A DNA stretch of 64,000 bases from contig NZ_CP029190.1 in assembly GCF_008642295.1 (NCBI RefSeq), positions 992,001 through 1,056,000 on the forward strand. Reading direction: 5' to 3'. This stretch comes from Streptomyces venezuelae. GTDB taxonomy: Bacteria > Actinomycetota > Actinomycetes > Streptomycetales > Streptomycetaceae. The translations under genes and the position numbers were made by a program. The notes under the pieces were generated by a model that did not search any database, had not been told where the DNA came from, and worked only from the letters and a program-made list of their open reading frames with translations. Shown piece after piece: positions 16,609-25,567 of this stretch (its first letter is position 1; each line of letters opens with the position of its first letter).

Positions 16609-18195
16609 ATGCCCTCCCGCCCCGGTGGCGAACCACTGGTCAGCATCCGCGGTCTCGGCAAGCGGTTCGGCGGCACCGTCGCGCTGGACTCCGTCGACCT
16701 GGACATTCCCGGCGGCAGCGTCCTCGCCCTGCTCGGACCCAACGGTGCCGGGAAGTCCACCCTGATCAAGGTGCTCGCCGGGGTCCACCACGCCGATACG
16801 GGCGAGGTGTCGGTGGCCGGGCACCCGCTCGGCTCGCACGCCGCCTCCCGGAGCATGTCCTTCATCCACCAGGACCTCGGCCTGGTCGGGTGGATGACGG
16901 TCGCCGAGAACATCGCGCTGGGCACCGGGTATCCCCGGCGCCGCGGACTGATCTCCTGGCGGCGGGCCCGGGAGCAGTGCGCCGAGGCCCTGGAGACCGT
17001 CGCGGGGCACCTGGACCCCGGCACCCGCGTCGCCGACCTGGTCCCCGCCGAGCGCGCCCTGGTCGCGATCGCCCGGGCGCTGGCCCGCCGGGCCGGGCTG
17101 TTCGTCCTCGACGAGCCCACGGCCGCCCTGCCCGCCGCGGACTGCGCCCGCCTCTTCGACGTCCTGCACACCCTGCGCGACCGCGGGCACGGCATCCTCT
17201 ACGTCAGCCACCGGCTCGACGAGGTGTACCGGGTCGCCGACCGCTTCGCGGTGCTGCGCGACGGCCGCCTGGTCAGCCGGGGTCCCCTCGCCCCGTACAG
17301 CCCCGCCCAACTGGTGCGCGACATCGTGGGCCCCGAACCGGCCCCCGTACCGGCCCCCGTACCGACCGTCGCGAGGGCCGCCACCGGCACCGGCACCGGC
17401 ACGCGCACCACCACCGGCCGGCCCGCCGCCCGCCGCGCCGCCGGCGCGCCCGTCCTCAGCCTGGACTCCGTGACCACCAGCGGCACCGGTCCGGTCAGTC
17501 TGGACCTGCGCGGCGGCGAGATCCTCGGCATGGTCGGCCTGACCGGCGCCGGCCACGGGCACCTGGGCCGCGCCCTCGCCGGCGCCCACCCCCTGACCGG
17601 CGGGCGGGCCCTGCTGGACGGCCGCCCGTACCACCCGCGCACGGTGGCCGCGGCCGTCGCCTCCGGCGTCGGTTTCGTGGCCGGCAACCGCCAGGAGGAG
17701 GGCCTGGCCGCCGAACTGACCGTACGGGAGAACTTCCTGGCCAACCTCCGGGCCGCCGGTGTGCCGGCCTGGCACCCGATCCGCCCCCGCCGCGAACGCG
17801 CCGAGGCGACCGCCCTGATCGAGCGGGTCCATGTCCGCCCCCGTGACAGCGAGGTCCCGATGGCCACGCTGTCCGGCGGCAACCAGCAGAAGGTCGTGGT
17901 CGGCCGCTGGCTCCCGGTGCCGCTGCGCCTGCTCATCCTGGAGGAGCCGACCGCCAGCGTGGACATCGGCGCCAAGGCCGCCATCCACCGGCTCCTCGAC
18001 GAAGCGGTCACCGCCGGCCTGGCCGTCCTGCTCATCTCCACCGATTTCGAGGAGGTCGCCGACATCTGTGACCGCGCCCTGGTGTTCGTCCGCGGGACGC
18101 TGGCGGCCGAGCAGGCGCCTCCGGACCTGACGGTCACCGGACTCACCCGTACCGCGTCCGCCATGCCCGCGATCACCGGACCCCCGACGAGCTGA
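16609..18195 (+). CDS. Sugar ABC importer ATP-binding protein (RbsA/MglA type)
   Basis: 528 aa, ATG 16609, with two fused ABC domains. The first has Walker A GPNGAGKST (about residue 45) and Walker B LFVLDEPTAAL, but its signature position reads LVPAERALVAIARAL rather than LSGGQ, as is usual for RbsA-type proteins. The second has a degenerate Walker A (GLTGAGHGHLGRAL), LSGGNQQK and LLILEEPTASVD. A Pro/Ala/Thr linker (about 240-280) joins them. It energises uptake of a monosaccharide or nucleoside. Its stop overlaps the permease start (TGATG at 18193). Confidence 0.92.
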   Translation: MPSRPGGEPLVSIRGLGKRFGGTVALDSVDLDIPGGSVLALLGPNGAGKSTLIKVLAGVHHADTGEVSVAGHPLGSHAASRSMSFIHQDLGLVGWMTVAENIALGTGYPRRRGLISWRRAREQCAEALETVAGHLDPGTRVADLVPAERALVAIARALARRAGLFVLDEPTAALPAADCARLFDVLHTLRDRGHGILYVSHRLDEVYRVADRFAVLRDGRLVSRGPLAPYSPAQLVRDIVGPEPAPVPAPVPTVARAATGTGTGTRTTTGRPAARRAAGAPVLSLDSVTTSGTGPVSLDLRGGEILGMVGLTGAGHGHLGRALAGAHPLTGGRALLDGRPYHPRTVAAAVASGVGFVAGNRQEEGLAAELTVRENFLANLRAAGVPAWHPIRPRRERAEATALIERVHVRPRDSEVPMATLSGGNQQKVVVGRWLPVPLRLLILEEPTASVDIGAKAAIHRLLDEAVTAGLAVLLISTDFEEVADICDRALVFVRGTLAAEQAPPDLTVTGLTRTASAMPAITGPPTS

Positions 18196-19226
18196 TGCCC
18201 CACTCCTCCTCGCCGCGATCCCTGCTGGGCCACCTGCGCGGGCATGTCCTCGGCAGCTACGGCCTGACGGCCCTCACCGTCCTGCTCTTCCTGGTCTTCT
18301 CCCTCGTTCTGCCGGACACCTTCCCCACCCGGGACACCGTCTCCGCGATCCTCTCCAACCAGTCGATCCCCGCCCTGCTCGCGCTCGGTGCCACGATCCC
18401 CATCGTCACCCGCAAGTTCGACCTGTCCCTCGGCTACGGTCTCGGGCTCGCCCACGTCCTGGTGATGCAGCTGATCGTCAACGAGGGCTGGCCCTGGCCG
18501 TGGGCCTGCCTCCTGGTCGTCCTGGGCGGGGCGGTGGCGGGCGCCGTCAACGGGGTCCTCGTCGAGTTCGCCCGGATCGACTCCTTCATCGCCACCCTCG
18601 GCACCGGCAGCATGATGTACGCCGTCTCCGGCTGGATCACCGACGGCAGCCGGATCGTCCCCGGCCCGGACGGCCTGCCGGCCGCCTTCACCGGCCTGTA
18701 CGACTCCCGGTTCCTCGGCCTGCCGCTGCCCGCCTTCTACGTCCTCGCCCTGGTCCTCGTCCTGTGGGTGGCGCTGGAACGGCTGCCGCTCGGCCGCCAC
18801 CTGTACGTCATCGGCTCCAGCCCCCGGACCGCCGACATCATCGGCATCCCCACCCACCGGCACATCGTCTACGCCTTCACCGGATCGGGCCTGGTCGTCG
18901 GCTTCGCCGGGGTCCTGCTCGCCGCCCAGCAGCAGACCGGCAACCCGAGCGTGGGCCTGGACTACCTGCTGCCGGCCTTCGTGGGGGCCCTGCTCGGCTC
19001 CACCACCGTCAGACCGGGCCGGGCCAATGCCCTGGGCACCCTGGTGGCCGTGGCCGTCCTCGCCGTGGGCCTGGCCGGCATCGGCCAGCTCGGCGCCCAG
19101 TTCTGGGCGACGCCGCTGTTCAACGGCGCCACGCTGCTCGTCGCGGTCGGCCTGGCCGGTTACACGGCGCGGCGGCGGCTGCGCACGGGGGCACCCGCCG
19201 GTACGTCGCAGCAGGCACCAGCGTGA
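18195..19226 (+). CDS. Sugar ABC importer permease (RbsC type)
   Basis: 343 aa, ATG 18195, overlapping the upstream stop by one base. About eight to ten hydrophobic segments are visible. Family motifs include IPALLALGATIPIVTRKFDLSLG near TM2-3 and the cytoplasmic GRHLYVIGSSPRTADIIGIP, whose equivalent in RbsC contacts the ATPase. It closes with a basic tail. A single permease gene probably forms a homodimer. It is followed by the binding-protein gene with 8 nt between. Confidence 0.92.
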   Translation: MPHSSSPRSLLGHLRGHVLGSYGLTALTVLLFLVFSLVLPDTFPTRDTVSAILSNQSIPALLALGATIPIVTRKFDLSLGYGLGLAHVLVMQLIVNEGWPWPWACLLVVLGGAVAGAVNGVLVEFARIDSFIATLGTGSMMYAVSGWITDGSRIVPGPDGLPAAFTGLYDSRFLGLPLPAFYVLALVLVLWVALERLPLGRHLYVIGSSPRTADIIGIPTHRHIVYAFTGSGLVVGFAGVLLAAQQQTGNPSVGLDYLLPAFVGALLGSTTVRPGRANALGTLVAVAVLAVGLAGIGQLGAQFWATPLFNGATLLVAVGLAGYTARRRLRTGAPAGTSQQAPA

Positions 19227-19234
19227 GGAGCGCC

Positions 19235-20398
19235 GTGAACCCGAAGCACCCGTACCCGGCCCGCCGGACCGGGAAGACCGTCCGTACCGCCGCGGTCCTG
19301 CTGGCGGCGGCGGCCGTCACGGCCCTCGCCGGCTGCGGGAGCGGCCCGTCGAACGGCACCGGGGCCTCGGGCCCGGGCTGCCCGGCGGCCCTGGACGAGG
19401 CGCGGGTGGCCGTGCAACGGGCCCAGAACACCGACATGGCATGGCACGGCCCCACCACCGGTCCCGCGGCGGTGCCCGGCAAGAGCATCGTGTACGTGGC
19501 GCAGACCATGACCAACCCCGGTGTGGCCGGTGTCGCGAAGGGCCTCCGGGAGGCGGCCGGGACCATCGGCTGGAAGGTCCGGGTGATCGACGGGGAGGGC
19601 ACTCCGGCCGGCATCCAGGCAGCCTTCAGCCAGGCCGTCACCCTCAAGCCCTCGGGGATCGTCATCGGCGGCTTCGACCCGCAGCTGACGTCACGGCAGG
19701 TGGCACAGGCCCAGGCGGCGGGCATTCCGCTGATCGGCTGGCACGCGGTGCCCGCCCCCGGCCCGAGCACCAGCCCCCGGCTGTTCACCAACGTCACCAC
19801 GAACGTGGAGGACGTGGCGAGGATCAGTGCGGACTGGGTCATCGCCCGGTCGGGTGGCACCGCGGGAGTGGTCCTGTTCACCGACGACTCGATCCCGTTC
19901 GCCAGGAACAAGGCGCAGCTGATCAAGGACGAACTCGCCGGCTGCGCAAGCGTGAAGCTGCTGGCGTACCAGAACATCCCGATCCCGGACGCGAGTCAGC
20001 GCACCCCCCAGGAGGTCTCCTCCCTGGTGTCCCGGTTCGGGGACGACTGGACGTACTCCGTCGCCATCAACGACCTCTACTTCGCCGATGCCGCCCCGGC
20101 CCTCCGCGCCGCCGGAAAGCCGGGATCCGGGCCGCCCTTCAACATCGGCGCGGGCGACGGCGATCCCTCCGCGTTCCAGCGCATCAACAGCCACCGGTTC
20201 CAGTCCGCCACCGTTCCCGAGCCGCTCTCCCAGCAGGGCTGGCAGATCGTCGACGAGTTCAACCGCGCCTTCGCCGGCCGCCCGGCGAGCGGCTATGTCG
20301 CCCCGGTCCACATCGCCACGGCCGAGAACAGCGCCGGTGCCACGTCCTGGGACCCGCGCGGCTACCGGGCGGGATACGAGAAGATCTGGCACGGGTAA
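19235..20398 (+). CDS. Sugar ABC importer substrate-binding lipoprotein
   Basis: 387 aa from GTG 19235, behind GAGGAG; GTG 19223 overlaps the permease stop and is less likely. The lipobox is LAG-C34. A LacI/RbsB-like periplasmic-binding fold follows (IVYVAQTMTNPGVAGVAKGL, then SGIVIGGFDPQ, GIPLIGWHAV, YSVAINDLYFADAAPALRAA). The N-terminal GP-rich region has an extra Cys before the domain. It delivers an unidentified sugar to the importer. No kinase or regulator gene is linked, so the substrate cannot be deduced. It converges with the exporter gene, only 12 nt apart. Confidence 0.9.
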   Translation: MNPKHPYPARRTGKTVRTAAVLLAAAAVTALAGCGSGPSNGTGASGPGCPAALDEARVAVQRAQNTDMAWHGPTTGPAAVPGKSIVYVAQTMTNPGVAGVAKGLREAAGTIGWKVRVIDGEGTPAGIQAAFSQAVTLKPSGIVIGGFDPQLTSRQVAQAQAAGIPLIGWHAVPAPGPSTSPRLFTNVTTNVEDVARISADWVIARSGGTAGVVLFTDDSIPFARNKAQLIKDELAGCASVKLLAYQNIPIPDASQRTPQEVSSLVSRFGDDWTYSVAINDLYFADAAPALRAAGKPGSGPPFNIGAGDGDPSAFQRINSHRFQSATVPEPLSQQGWQIVDEFNRAFAGRPASGYVAPVHIATAENSAGATSWDPRGYRAGYEKIWHG

Positions 20399-20410
20399 CG
20401 GCAGCGCGGG

Positions 20411-22228
20411 TCAGTGCAGATCGGCGGCCCGCGCGGGGGTGTCGTCCAGGAAGCCGCCCGACTGGTGCTGCCACAGCTTCGCGTAGGCGCCGTCCGCGGC
20501 GAGCAGTTCCTGGTGCGAGCCCTGCTCGACGATCCGGCCGCGGTCCAGGACGACAAGCCGGTCCATGCCGGCGACCGTACTGAGCCGGTGTGCGACCACG
20601 AGCGCGGTCCGCCCGTCCATGAGCCGCCACAGCGCGTCCTGGACGAGGATCTCACTCTCGGAGTCCAGGGCGCTGGTCGCCTCGTCGAGCAGCAGGATCG
20701 GCGCGTCGCGCAGGATCGCCCGGGCCAGGGCCACCCGCTGGCGCTGTCCGCCGGACAGTTTCACCCCGCGCTCGCCCACCAGGGTGTCGAAGCCGTCCGG
20801 AAGGGCATCGGCGAACTCCGTGACGTGCGCCGCCTCGGCCGCGCGGCGGATCTCGGCTTCGGTGGCGTCGGGCCGGGCGAACGCGATGTTGTCCCGCAGG
20901 GTGCGGTGGAACATCGCCGGGTCCTGCGGGACGTAGGCGATCAGGCTGCGCAGGTCGGCCTGGCGCAGCCGGCTGATGTCCCGGCCCCCGATAAGGATCC
21001 GGCCGGCGTCGATGTCCGTCATCCGCAGCAGCAGCCGGGTGAGGGTGGTCTTGCCGCCGCCGGACCGGCCGACCAGACCGATCTTCGTCCCGCTGGGCAC
21101 GGCCAGGTCGAGACCCTCGAAGAGCGGCTTGGCGCCGCCGTGGGTGAAGTTCACCCCTTCGAAGCGTACGTCGGCGGCCCGGGACTTCAGTGGTTCCGGG
21201 GACTCCGGGTCGAGCACGGTCGGCGGTTTCAGCAGCAGTTCGGTGAACTGTGCGGCCTCTGTCATGGAGCTTTCGAGGCGCCGGTAGATCTGGTTGAACT
21301 CGAACATGATCCGCGTCGCATTGGCGTAGTAGGTGAAGGCGACGATGATCGCCTCCACGCCGTGCTCCCCCGCCCCGAGGGTGAGGGCGAGCATCAGACC
21401 CAGCGCGTTGGTCAGTACGGACATCGGCGCGACCAGGGTGTCGATGCGCAGGTTGCCGTAGTCCCAGGAACGAAGCGTCAGCCGCCGCGACTCCGCGACC
21501 CGGGACCGGTGTTCGGCGGCCTCGCGTTCCTCTGCGGCGAACGCGCGGACCGTGTCCATGTTCATCAGGCTGTCGGCGACATGGCCCGAGACCCGGGCGA
21601 TGGCCGCCTCGCGCTGGGCGACGAGGGCCTGGCGGCGCCGGATCAGCGGTACGACGCACAGCGCCGTCAGCGCGATCATCAGCAACAGTCCGACCACGAG
21701 CAGCGGTTCGTACTGCCACAGCACCACGGAGGCGAACAGGAGGGGAACGAAGCTGCCCATGACCGAGAACGTCAGGGTGTCGACGAACTCCTCGAAGCGG
21801 GAGGCGAAGCTCAGGACCCGCTTGGTCAGCGATCCCGCGAAGTTGTCGTGGAAGAACGCGGCGTCCTTGGCGAACAGTTCGTCCATGCCGATCACGTACA
21901 GGTTCTCGATGCCGCGGGCGTCGACCCGGTTCAGGCAGTGCAGTCCGATGCGCCACAGCGTCTCGCCGAGCAGCAGGACGCCGGCGAAGCCGAGGACGTA
22001 GGGGAACATCGCGTCGAAGCCGGTGCCGCCGCCCCCGACGATATGGCCGACCAGTTTCGCGACGACCAGCGGCGCGATGTAGTTGATGCCGATGTTGCCC
22101 AGCGCCGGGAGCAGCATCGCGGGAACCGTCAGCCGGCGGAGCCGGGCCAACTCCCGTCCGTAGTAGCGAAGTGCGAGGAGTACCGCACCTCGACCGGGCG
22201 AACTTTCGTGCGATTCGGGCGATCCCAT
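20411..22228 (-). CDS. ABC exporter, fused permease/ATPase
   Basis: 605 aa from ATG 22228. The N-terminal ABC_membrane domain has six segments (roughly residues 30-310), and the ATPase domain follows: Walker A GRSGGGKTT, the Q-loop as AYVPQDPAMF, signature LSGGQRQR, Walker B LLLDEATSALD and H-loop VAHRLSTV. This is a half-transporter that would work as a homodimer, exporting lipids, drugs or peptides. The upstream P450 gene is on the same strand 81 nt away, so a modify-and-export pair is conceivable but unproven. Confidence 0.92.
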   Translation of the reverse strand: MGSPESHESSPGRGAVLLALRYYGRELARLRRLTVPAMLLPALGNIGINYIAPLVVAKLVGHIVGGGGTGFDAMFPYVLGFAGVLLLGETLWRIGLHCLNRVDARGIENLYVIGMDELFAKDAAFFHDNFAGSLTKRVLSFASRFEEFVDTLTFSVMGSFVPLLFASVVLWQYEPLLVVGLLLMIALTALCVVPLIRRRQALVAQREAAIARVSGHVADSLMNMDTVRAFAAEEREAAEHRSRVAESRRLTLRSWDYGNLRIDTLVAPMSVLTNALGLMLALTLGAGEHGVEAIIVAFTYYANATRIMFEFNQIYRRLESSMTEAAQFTELLLKPPTVLDPESPEPLKSRAADVRFEGVNFTHGGAKPLFEGLDLAVPSGTKIGLVGRSGGGKTTLTRLLLRMTDIDAGRILIGGRDISRLRQADLRSLIAYVPQDPAMFHRTLRDNIAFARPDATEAEIRRAAEAAHVTEFADALPDGFDTLVGERGVKLSGGQRQRVALARAILRDAPILLLDEATSALDSESEILVQDALWRLMDGRTALVVAHRLSTVAGMDRLVVLDRGRIVEQGSHQELLAADGAYAKLWQHQSGGFLDDTPARAADLH

Positions 22229-22309
22229 CCCAACCCTGCTTTGTCGGACCGTAAGGACAAGGTTCGCAGTGTCCCGCGATGCCGCCCGCACCGTCCAAGT
22301 GTTTTTCCG

Positions 22310-23608
22310 CTACCCCAGGGTTGCGGGTGTCGGGCCGTCGGGACGGACGACGAGGCCGTAGGCAGCCTTGGCCGGGGTGGAACGGAAGCGCGGGGTGTGG
22401 GCGGGCAGCAGGTGTTCGAGGAGGACGGTCGACTCGCGGAGGGCGAACTGCAGGCCCAGGCAGGCCCGGGGTCCGATGCCGAACGGGAGGTAGCCGCCCG
22501 GGTGGGCGGGGCGCCGGCCGGGGGTGGTGAAGCGCCCCGGGTCGAACCGTCCGGGGTCCTTCCAGAGGCCGGGGTCGCGGTGGGTGAGGTAGGGGCAGAC
22601 CAGCACGTCGGTGCCGGCCTCGACCTCGTATCCGGCGAGTGTTCCGGCGAGGGTGTCGTCCTCGGCCGCGCAGCGCGGGAGGATCCAGGCGGACGGGTAG
22701 AGGCGCAGCGTTTCGTGGACGAGGGCCTGCACGGCCTGTCGCCGCTCGGGGGAGCCCTCGGCGCCCGCGGCGAGGGCCTGTTCCCGGGCCTGCGGATTCC
22801 CGTCCAGCAGGAGGTAGAGCCAGGTCAGGGTGGTGGCGGTGGTCTCGTGGCCGGCGACCAGCAGGGTGACGAGCTCGTCGCGGATCAGCCGGTCGGTGTA
22901 TTCGGGGCGCGTTCCGGCCGCCTCGACCAGGACGTGCAGCAGACCCGGACCGTCGGGTCCGGTCTCCCCGTCGCGTACGGCGGCAATGGCGCGGCTCGCC
23001 AGCATGTCGATCCGGGCCAGCTCGGCGGCGACGGCCCCTTGGGCGGCGGTGCCGTCGGCGGGCAGGCTGGGCAGTGCGGCCACCACGGCGGGTACGGCGG
23101 CCAGTTCGCGCTCGGTACCGGGGTCGAGGGGGTGTCCGGTCAGGGACCGCCAGATGGTGTCCAGGGCGAACCGGCGCATCTCCTCGCCGACGTCGAGGAG
23201 ATGCCCGGTACGGGCGTACCCGGCCCAGCGCTCGGCGGCGACCCGGGCGGCCCCGGCGATCCGCTGCTCGTAGCGGCGCATGCCCGGGCCGGTGAACTGG
23301 GACTGGAGCAGCCTGCGTTGCCGCTGCCATGCCTCGCCGGTGGCGGCCAGCAGGCCGTCCCCGATCAGCAGGCGGGCGCGGTGGGAGCGCTTGACGTACC
23401 GGTCGGGGCGGAGCGCGAGTACGTGCTGGACGGCCTGGGGGTCGGTGACCAGGACGGTCGGGCGCGGCCCGAGCCGGAACGCCGCCACTCCGCCGAGCCG
23501 GCTCCGCGCCCGGGCGAACAGCTCCACGAGCTCCCCTCCCCCGGCCCGCCACTCCTCGACGAGGCCGGGTTCCAGCTCGGGGACGGGGCGTAAGGCATGG
23601 GTGGCCAC
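22310..23608 (-). CDS. Cytochrome P450 with a TTA codon near its start
   Basis: 432 aa from GTG 23608, which has a clear AGGAG 8 nt upstream. The I-helix LLVAGHETTATTLTW, the ExxR in LVHETLRLYPSAW, and the heme loop FGIGPRACLG (Cys383) are all intact. Overall it resembles the P450s related to eukaryotic CYP4 and CYP102 (LYPSAWILPR; YLTHRDPGLWKDPGRFDPGRF). Codon 6 is TTA (23591-23593), which makes translation dependent on the bldA tRNA in Streptomyces. It precedes the ABC exporter on the same strand. Confidence 0.9.
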   Translation of the reverse strand: MATHALRPVPELEPGLVEEWRAGGGELVELFARARSRLGGVAAFRLGPRPTVLVTDPQAVQHVLALRPDRYVKRSHRARLLIGDGLLAATGEAWQRQRRLLQSQFTGPGMRRYEQRIAGAARVAAERWAGYARTGHLLDVGEEMRRFALDTIWRSLTGHPLDPGTERELAAVPAVVAALPSLPADGTAAQGAVAAELARIDMLASRAIAAVRDGETGPDGPGLLHVLVEAAGTRPEYTDRLIRDELVTLLVAGHETTATTLTWLYLLLDGNPQAREQALAAGAEGSPERRQAVQALVHETLRLYPSAWILPRCAAEDDTLAGTLAGYEVEAGTDVLVCPYLTHRDPGLWKDPGRFDPGRFTTPGRRPAHPGGYLPFGIGPRACLGLQFALRESTVLLEHLLPAHTPRFRSTPAKAAYGLVVRPDGPTPATLG

Positions 23609-23773
23609 GGGGCTGCTCCTGTTCGCTGCGGCACGGTCATCACGCACTGTAGGGGAGCAGCCGCAACGGACGCACCCCACCGTGATCGCCGCGTTTGCGA
23701 TCACCTGGGGGCGCGCGTAGAGAGGAAGAGGGGAGGCTTCTGCCCGGTCCCATGCTCATTGGGGATGGTCCCC

Positions 23774-24478
23774 ATGCCTGACTCAGGGTGGGTTCTGCTC
23801 GGGGTGTTGATGGTGCTCGGTGTTCTCGGCGCGGCCGGTGCGCTCTTCGCCTGGAGGATGGCCGTTAAGGAACCGGAGCGCGAGCCCAGGATCGAGGTAC
23901 TGGCCGGCATCGGGGGCGGATTGATCACCGGCATCGCCGTGGGCGTATCGGCGCTGTTCCTGGAACAGTCCCTCGGAGAGCGCCAGAAGTACTCGGCCTG
24001 GCGCGCCAATGTCGAAATCGCGGAGTCCATACCCGGGTTCACTCCCGGCAGCCGCGATATCCAGGGCATCAACTTCAGCGGCAAGACGCTGCGCAACGCG
24101 GACTTCAGGGGAGCCGATTTGCGGAAGGCGCAGTTGCGGGACACCGACCTGACAGGGGCCGACTTGAGGGGCGCCAGATTGCAGAGGGCGAATCTGGTCG
24201 GGGCCAACTTCTACCAGGCGGATCTGAGGGGCGCGCATCTCGAGGGGGCCGACCTGCACGCCGCGAACTTCACCAGAGCGACGATCTACGATCGTGATCG
24301 TGATCGTGACACCGACTTCACCCGTTCGGTCGTCAACAAGGACACCTGCTGGCCGGTGGGTACCGATGTCCCGAAACTCACACGGCAGGTCGTCAACGAG
24401 CCCCCTCTCCCCGCCCTCCGTTGGGGCGGGCTGGCCCCCGGCTGCGCCCTCTGGGAGAACGGCGACCGCACGGATTGA
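23774..24478 (+). CDS. Pentapeptide-repeat membrane protein
   Basis: 234 aa from ATG 23774 (ATG 23765 adds three residues). GGGGA is 5-9 nt upstream. Two N-terminal membrane segments (LLGVLMVLGVLGAAGALFAW; VLAGIGGGLITGIAVGVSALF) are followed by about ten pentapeptide repeats of the A(D/N)L/Fxx type, from about residue 110 to 180 (NADFRGADLRKAQL; ANLVGANFYQADLRGAHLEG). A short CGTGAT tandem encodes DRDRDRDTD. The repeats should form a right-handed quadrilateral beta-helix on the cytoplasmic or outer face. Its stop abuts the next gene's stop (0 nt). Function unknown. Confidence 0.82.
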   Translation: MPDSGWVLLGVLMVLGVLGAAGALFAWRMAVKEPEREPRIEVLAGIGGGLITGIAVGVSALFLEQSLGERQKYSAWRANVEIAESIPGFTPGSRDIQGINFSGKTLRNADFRGADLRKAQLRDTDLTGADLRGARLQRANLVGANFYQADLRGAHLEGADLHAANFTRATIYDRDRDRDTDFTRSVVNKDTCWPVGTDVPKLTRQVVNEPPLPALRWGGLAPGCALWENGDRTD

Positions 24479-24814
24479 TCAGCGTTCCTTGATCAGTACG
24501 GTGATCTCCCTGTTGCGGATCACGACTCGTTCCACCTCGTCGCTGATCTGGAACTTTTCCTTCTTGACGGGCGTCGGCGTGATGGGCTGGATCGTCGTAC
24601 CGCCGGGTGCCTCTTCGACCAGGTTCAGATGGAGTTCTTCGGGAACCGGCACGATCGGCGGGGACGCGAGCTCCAGGGTCAGTGTGTAGCCCGGGGTGGG
24701 GCACGAGCACGTGCCTTCCACGGTGACCCACCGCTCTCCGTTGCTCCGGTACGCGGTGGCGGTGAAGTCCTGGGCGCCGGCCTCGCAGGCGAATCCGTTC
24801 TCGTATGCGGACAT
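24479..24814 (-). CDS. Small hypothetical protein
   Basis: 111 aa, ATG 24814; a GTG two codons upstream is an alternative. No signal peptide or membrane segment. It has three Cys residues (ACEAG; TCSCP) and a mainly beta pattern, ending in VERVVIRNREITVLIKER. I do not recognise the family. The codon pattern matches the neighbours. It lies 46 nt downstream of the maltokinase-cap-like gene on the same strand and converges stop-to-stop with the pentapeptide gene. Confidence 0.6.
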   Translation of the reverse strand: MSAYENGFACEAGAQDFTATAYRSNGERWVTVEGTCSCPTPGYTLTLELASPPIVPVPEELHLNLVEEAPGGTTIQPITPTPVKKEKFQISDEVERVVIRNREITVLIKER

Positions 24815-24860
24815 GACCACAGTGTCGGCAGCCGTGCCGGCTGCCGCAACTCGGAGTGTG

Positions 24861-25526
24861 CTAGCGCGGGGACTCTGCGTGCAGGACCGCGAACAGCCCC
24901 TGGGCACGGGTGCCGTCCGGCATCCCCCAGGCACCGGCGAGGTGGCCGGCCGCTCCCTGCGGAAGGAGCAGGGCCGGGTCCTCCGCGGCGGGCCGCAGGA
25001 GCCGGTGCACGCGGAGGGTCGCGCCGTCCGGGCCGGCCAGCGCGGTGCCCTCCCCGTCGTCGGCAGCAGCGGTGAAGGCCGTGGCGAGGGAGCCCGCACC
25101 GCTGTAGGACCGGGCGACCTCCCGGTCCGGGGTGTCGCTGGTGTTCTGGTCCTGTGCCTGGACCCGGCCCTCGACCAGAGCGGCGAGCTGGGCGACCGCC
25201 ACCGGGTCCTGGCAGCCGTCGTAGGCCCAGCGCTTCCCCAGCACCCCGTGCTCCATCGTGCCGACGAGGGCGTGCTCCGCCCCGTCGAGCGGGGCACCGC
25301 GATAGGTGAGGGGCAGCAGGTAGGCGTCCGGCCGGTCACCGGAGGTGTCGGTGACCACCATGAACTCGATCCCCACCTCGCCCTGCGGATCGTCCAGCCG
25401 GAAGCCGCCGGCCTTGGCCAACTCCGGTTCGCCCGGGCCGCCGCGGTACCACGGGCGGGAGGGGAGCCAGGAGCCGAGCAGTTCGAGCTTGCCCGGCGTC
25501 AGGACGGTGTGGTGGATGACGGCCAT
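24861..25526 (-). CDS. Maltokinase N-cap-like protein (annotated as 1,4-alpha-glucan branching protein in related genomes)
   Basis: 221 aa, ATG 25526. The N-terminus (MAVIHHTVLTPGKLELLGSW, then AGGFRLDDPQGEVGIEFMVV) is the hallmark of a Streptomyces family resembling the cap domain of maltokinase. YRGAPLDGAEHALVGTMEHG and WAYDGCQDPVAVAQL continue the pattern. The kinase domain itself is absent, so no catalytic function can be assigned; the branching-enzyme name often used is probably misleading. It sits between PAP2 and the small hypothetical gene, all on the minus strand. Confidence 0.7.
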   Translation of the reverse strand: MAVIHHTVLTPGKLELLGSWLPSRPWYRGGPGEPELAKAGGFRLDDPQGEVGIEFMVVTDTSGDRPDAYLLPLTYRGAPLDGAEHALVGTMEHGVLGKRWAYDGCQDPVAVAQLAALVEGRVQAQDQNTSDTPDREVARSYSGAGSLATAFTAAADDGEGTALAGPDGATLRVHRLLRPAAEDPALLLPQGAAGHLAGAWGMPDGTRAQGLFAVLHAESPR

Positions 25527-25567
25527 GCGATCTTCATACCACGCGCCCGGAGCCCCCGGCCCCCGTC

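Noticed and set aside
9961..23704. A natural-product gene cluster around the two P450 genes
   Set aside because: No polyketide, peptide or terpene scaffold enzyme is present; the P450s are separated by unrelated signalling and transport genes.
24861..25526. Glycogen branching enzyme
   Set aside because: The name is often given to relatives, but there is no alpha-amylase-type catalytic domain; only a maltokinase-cap-like region is seen.
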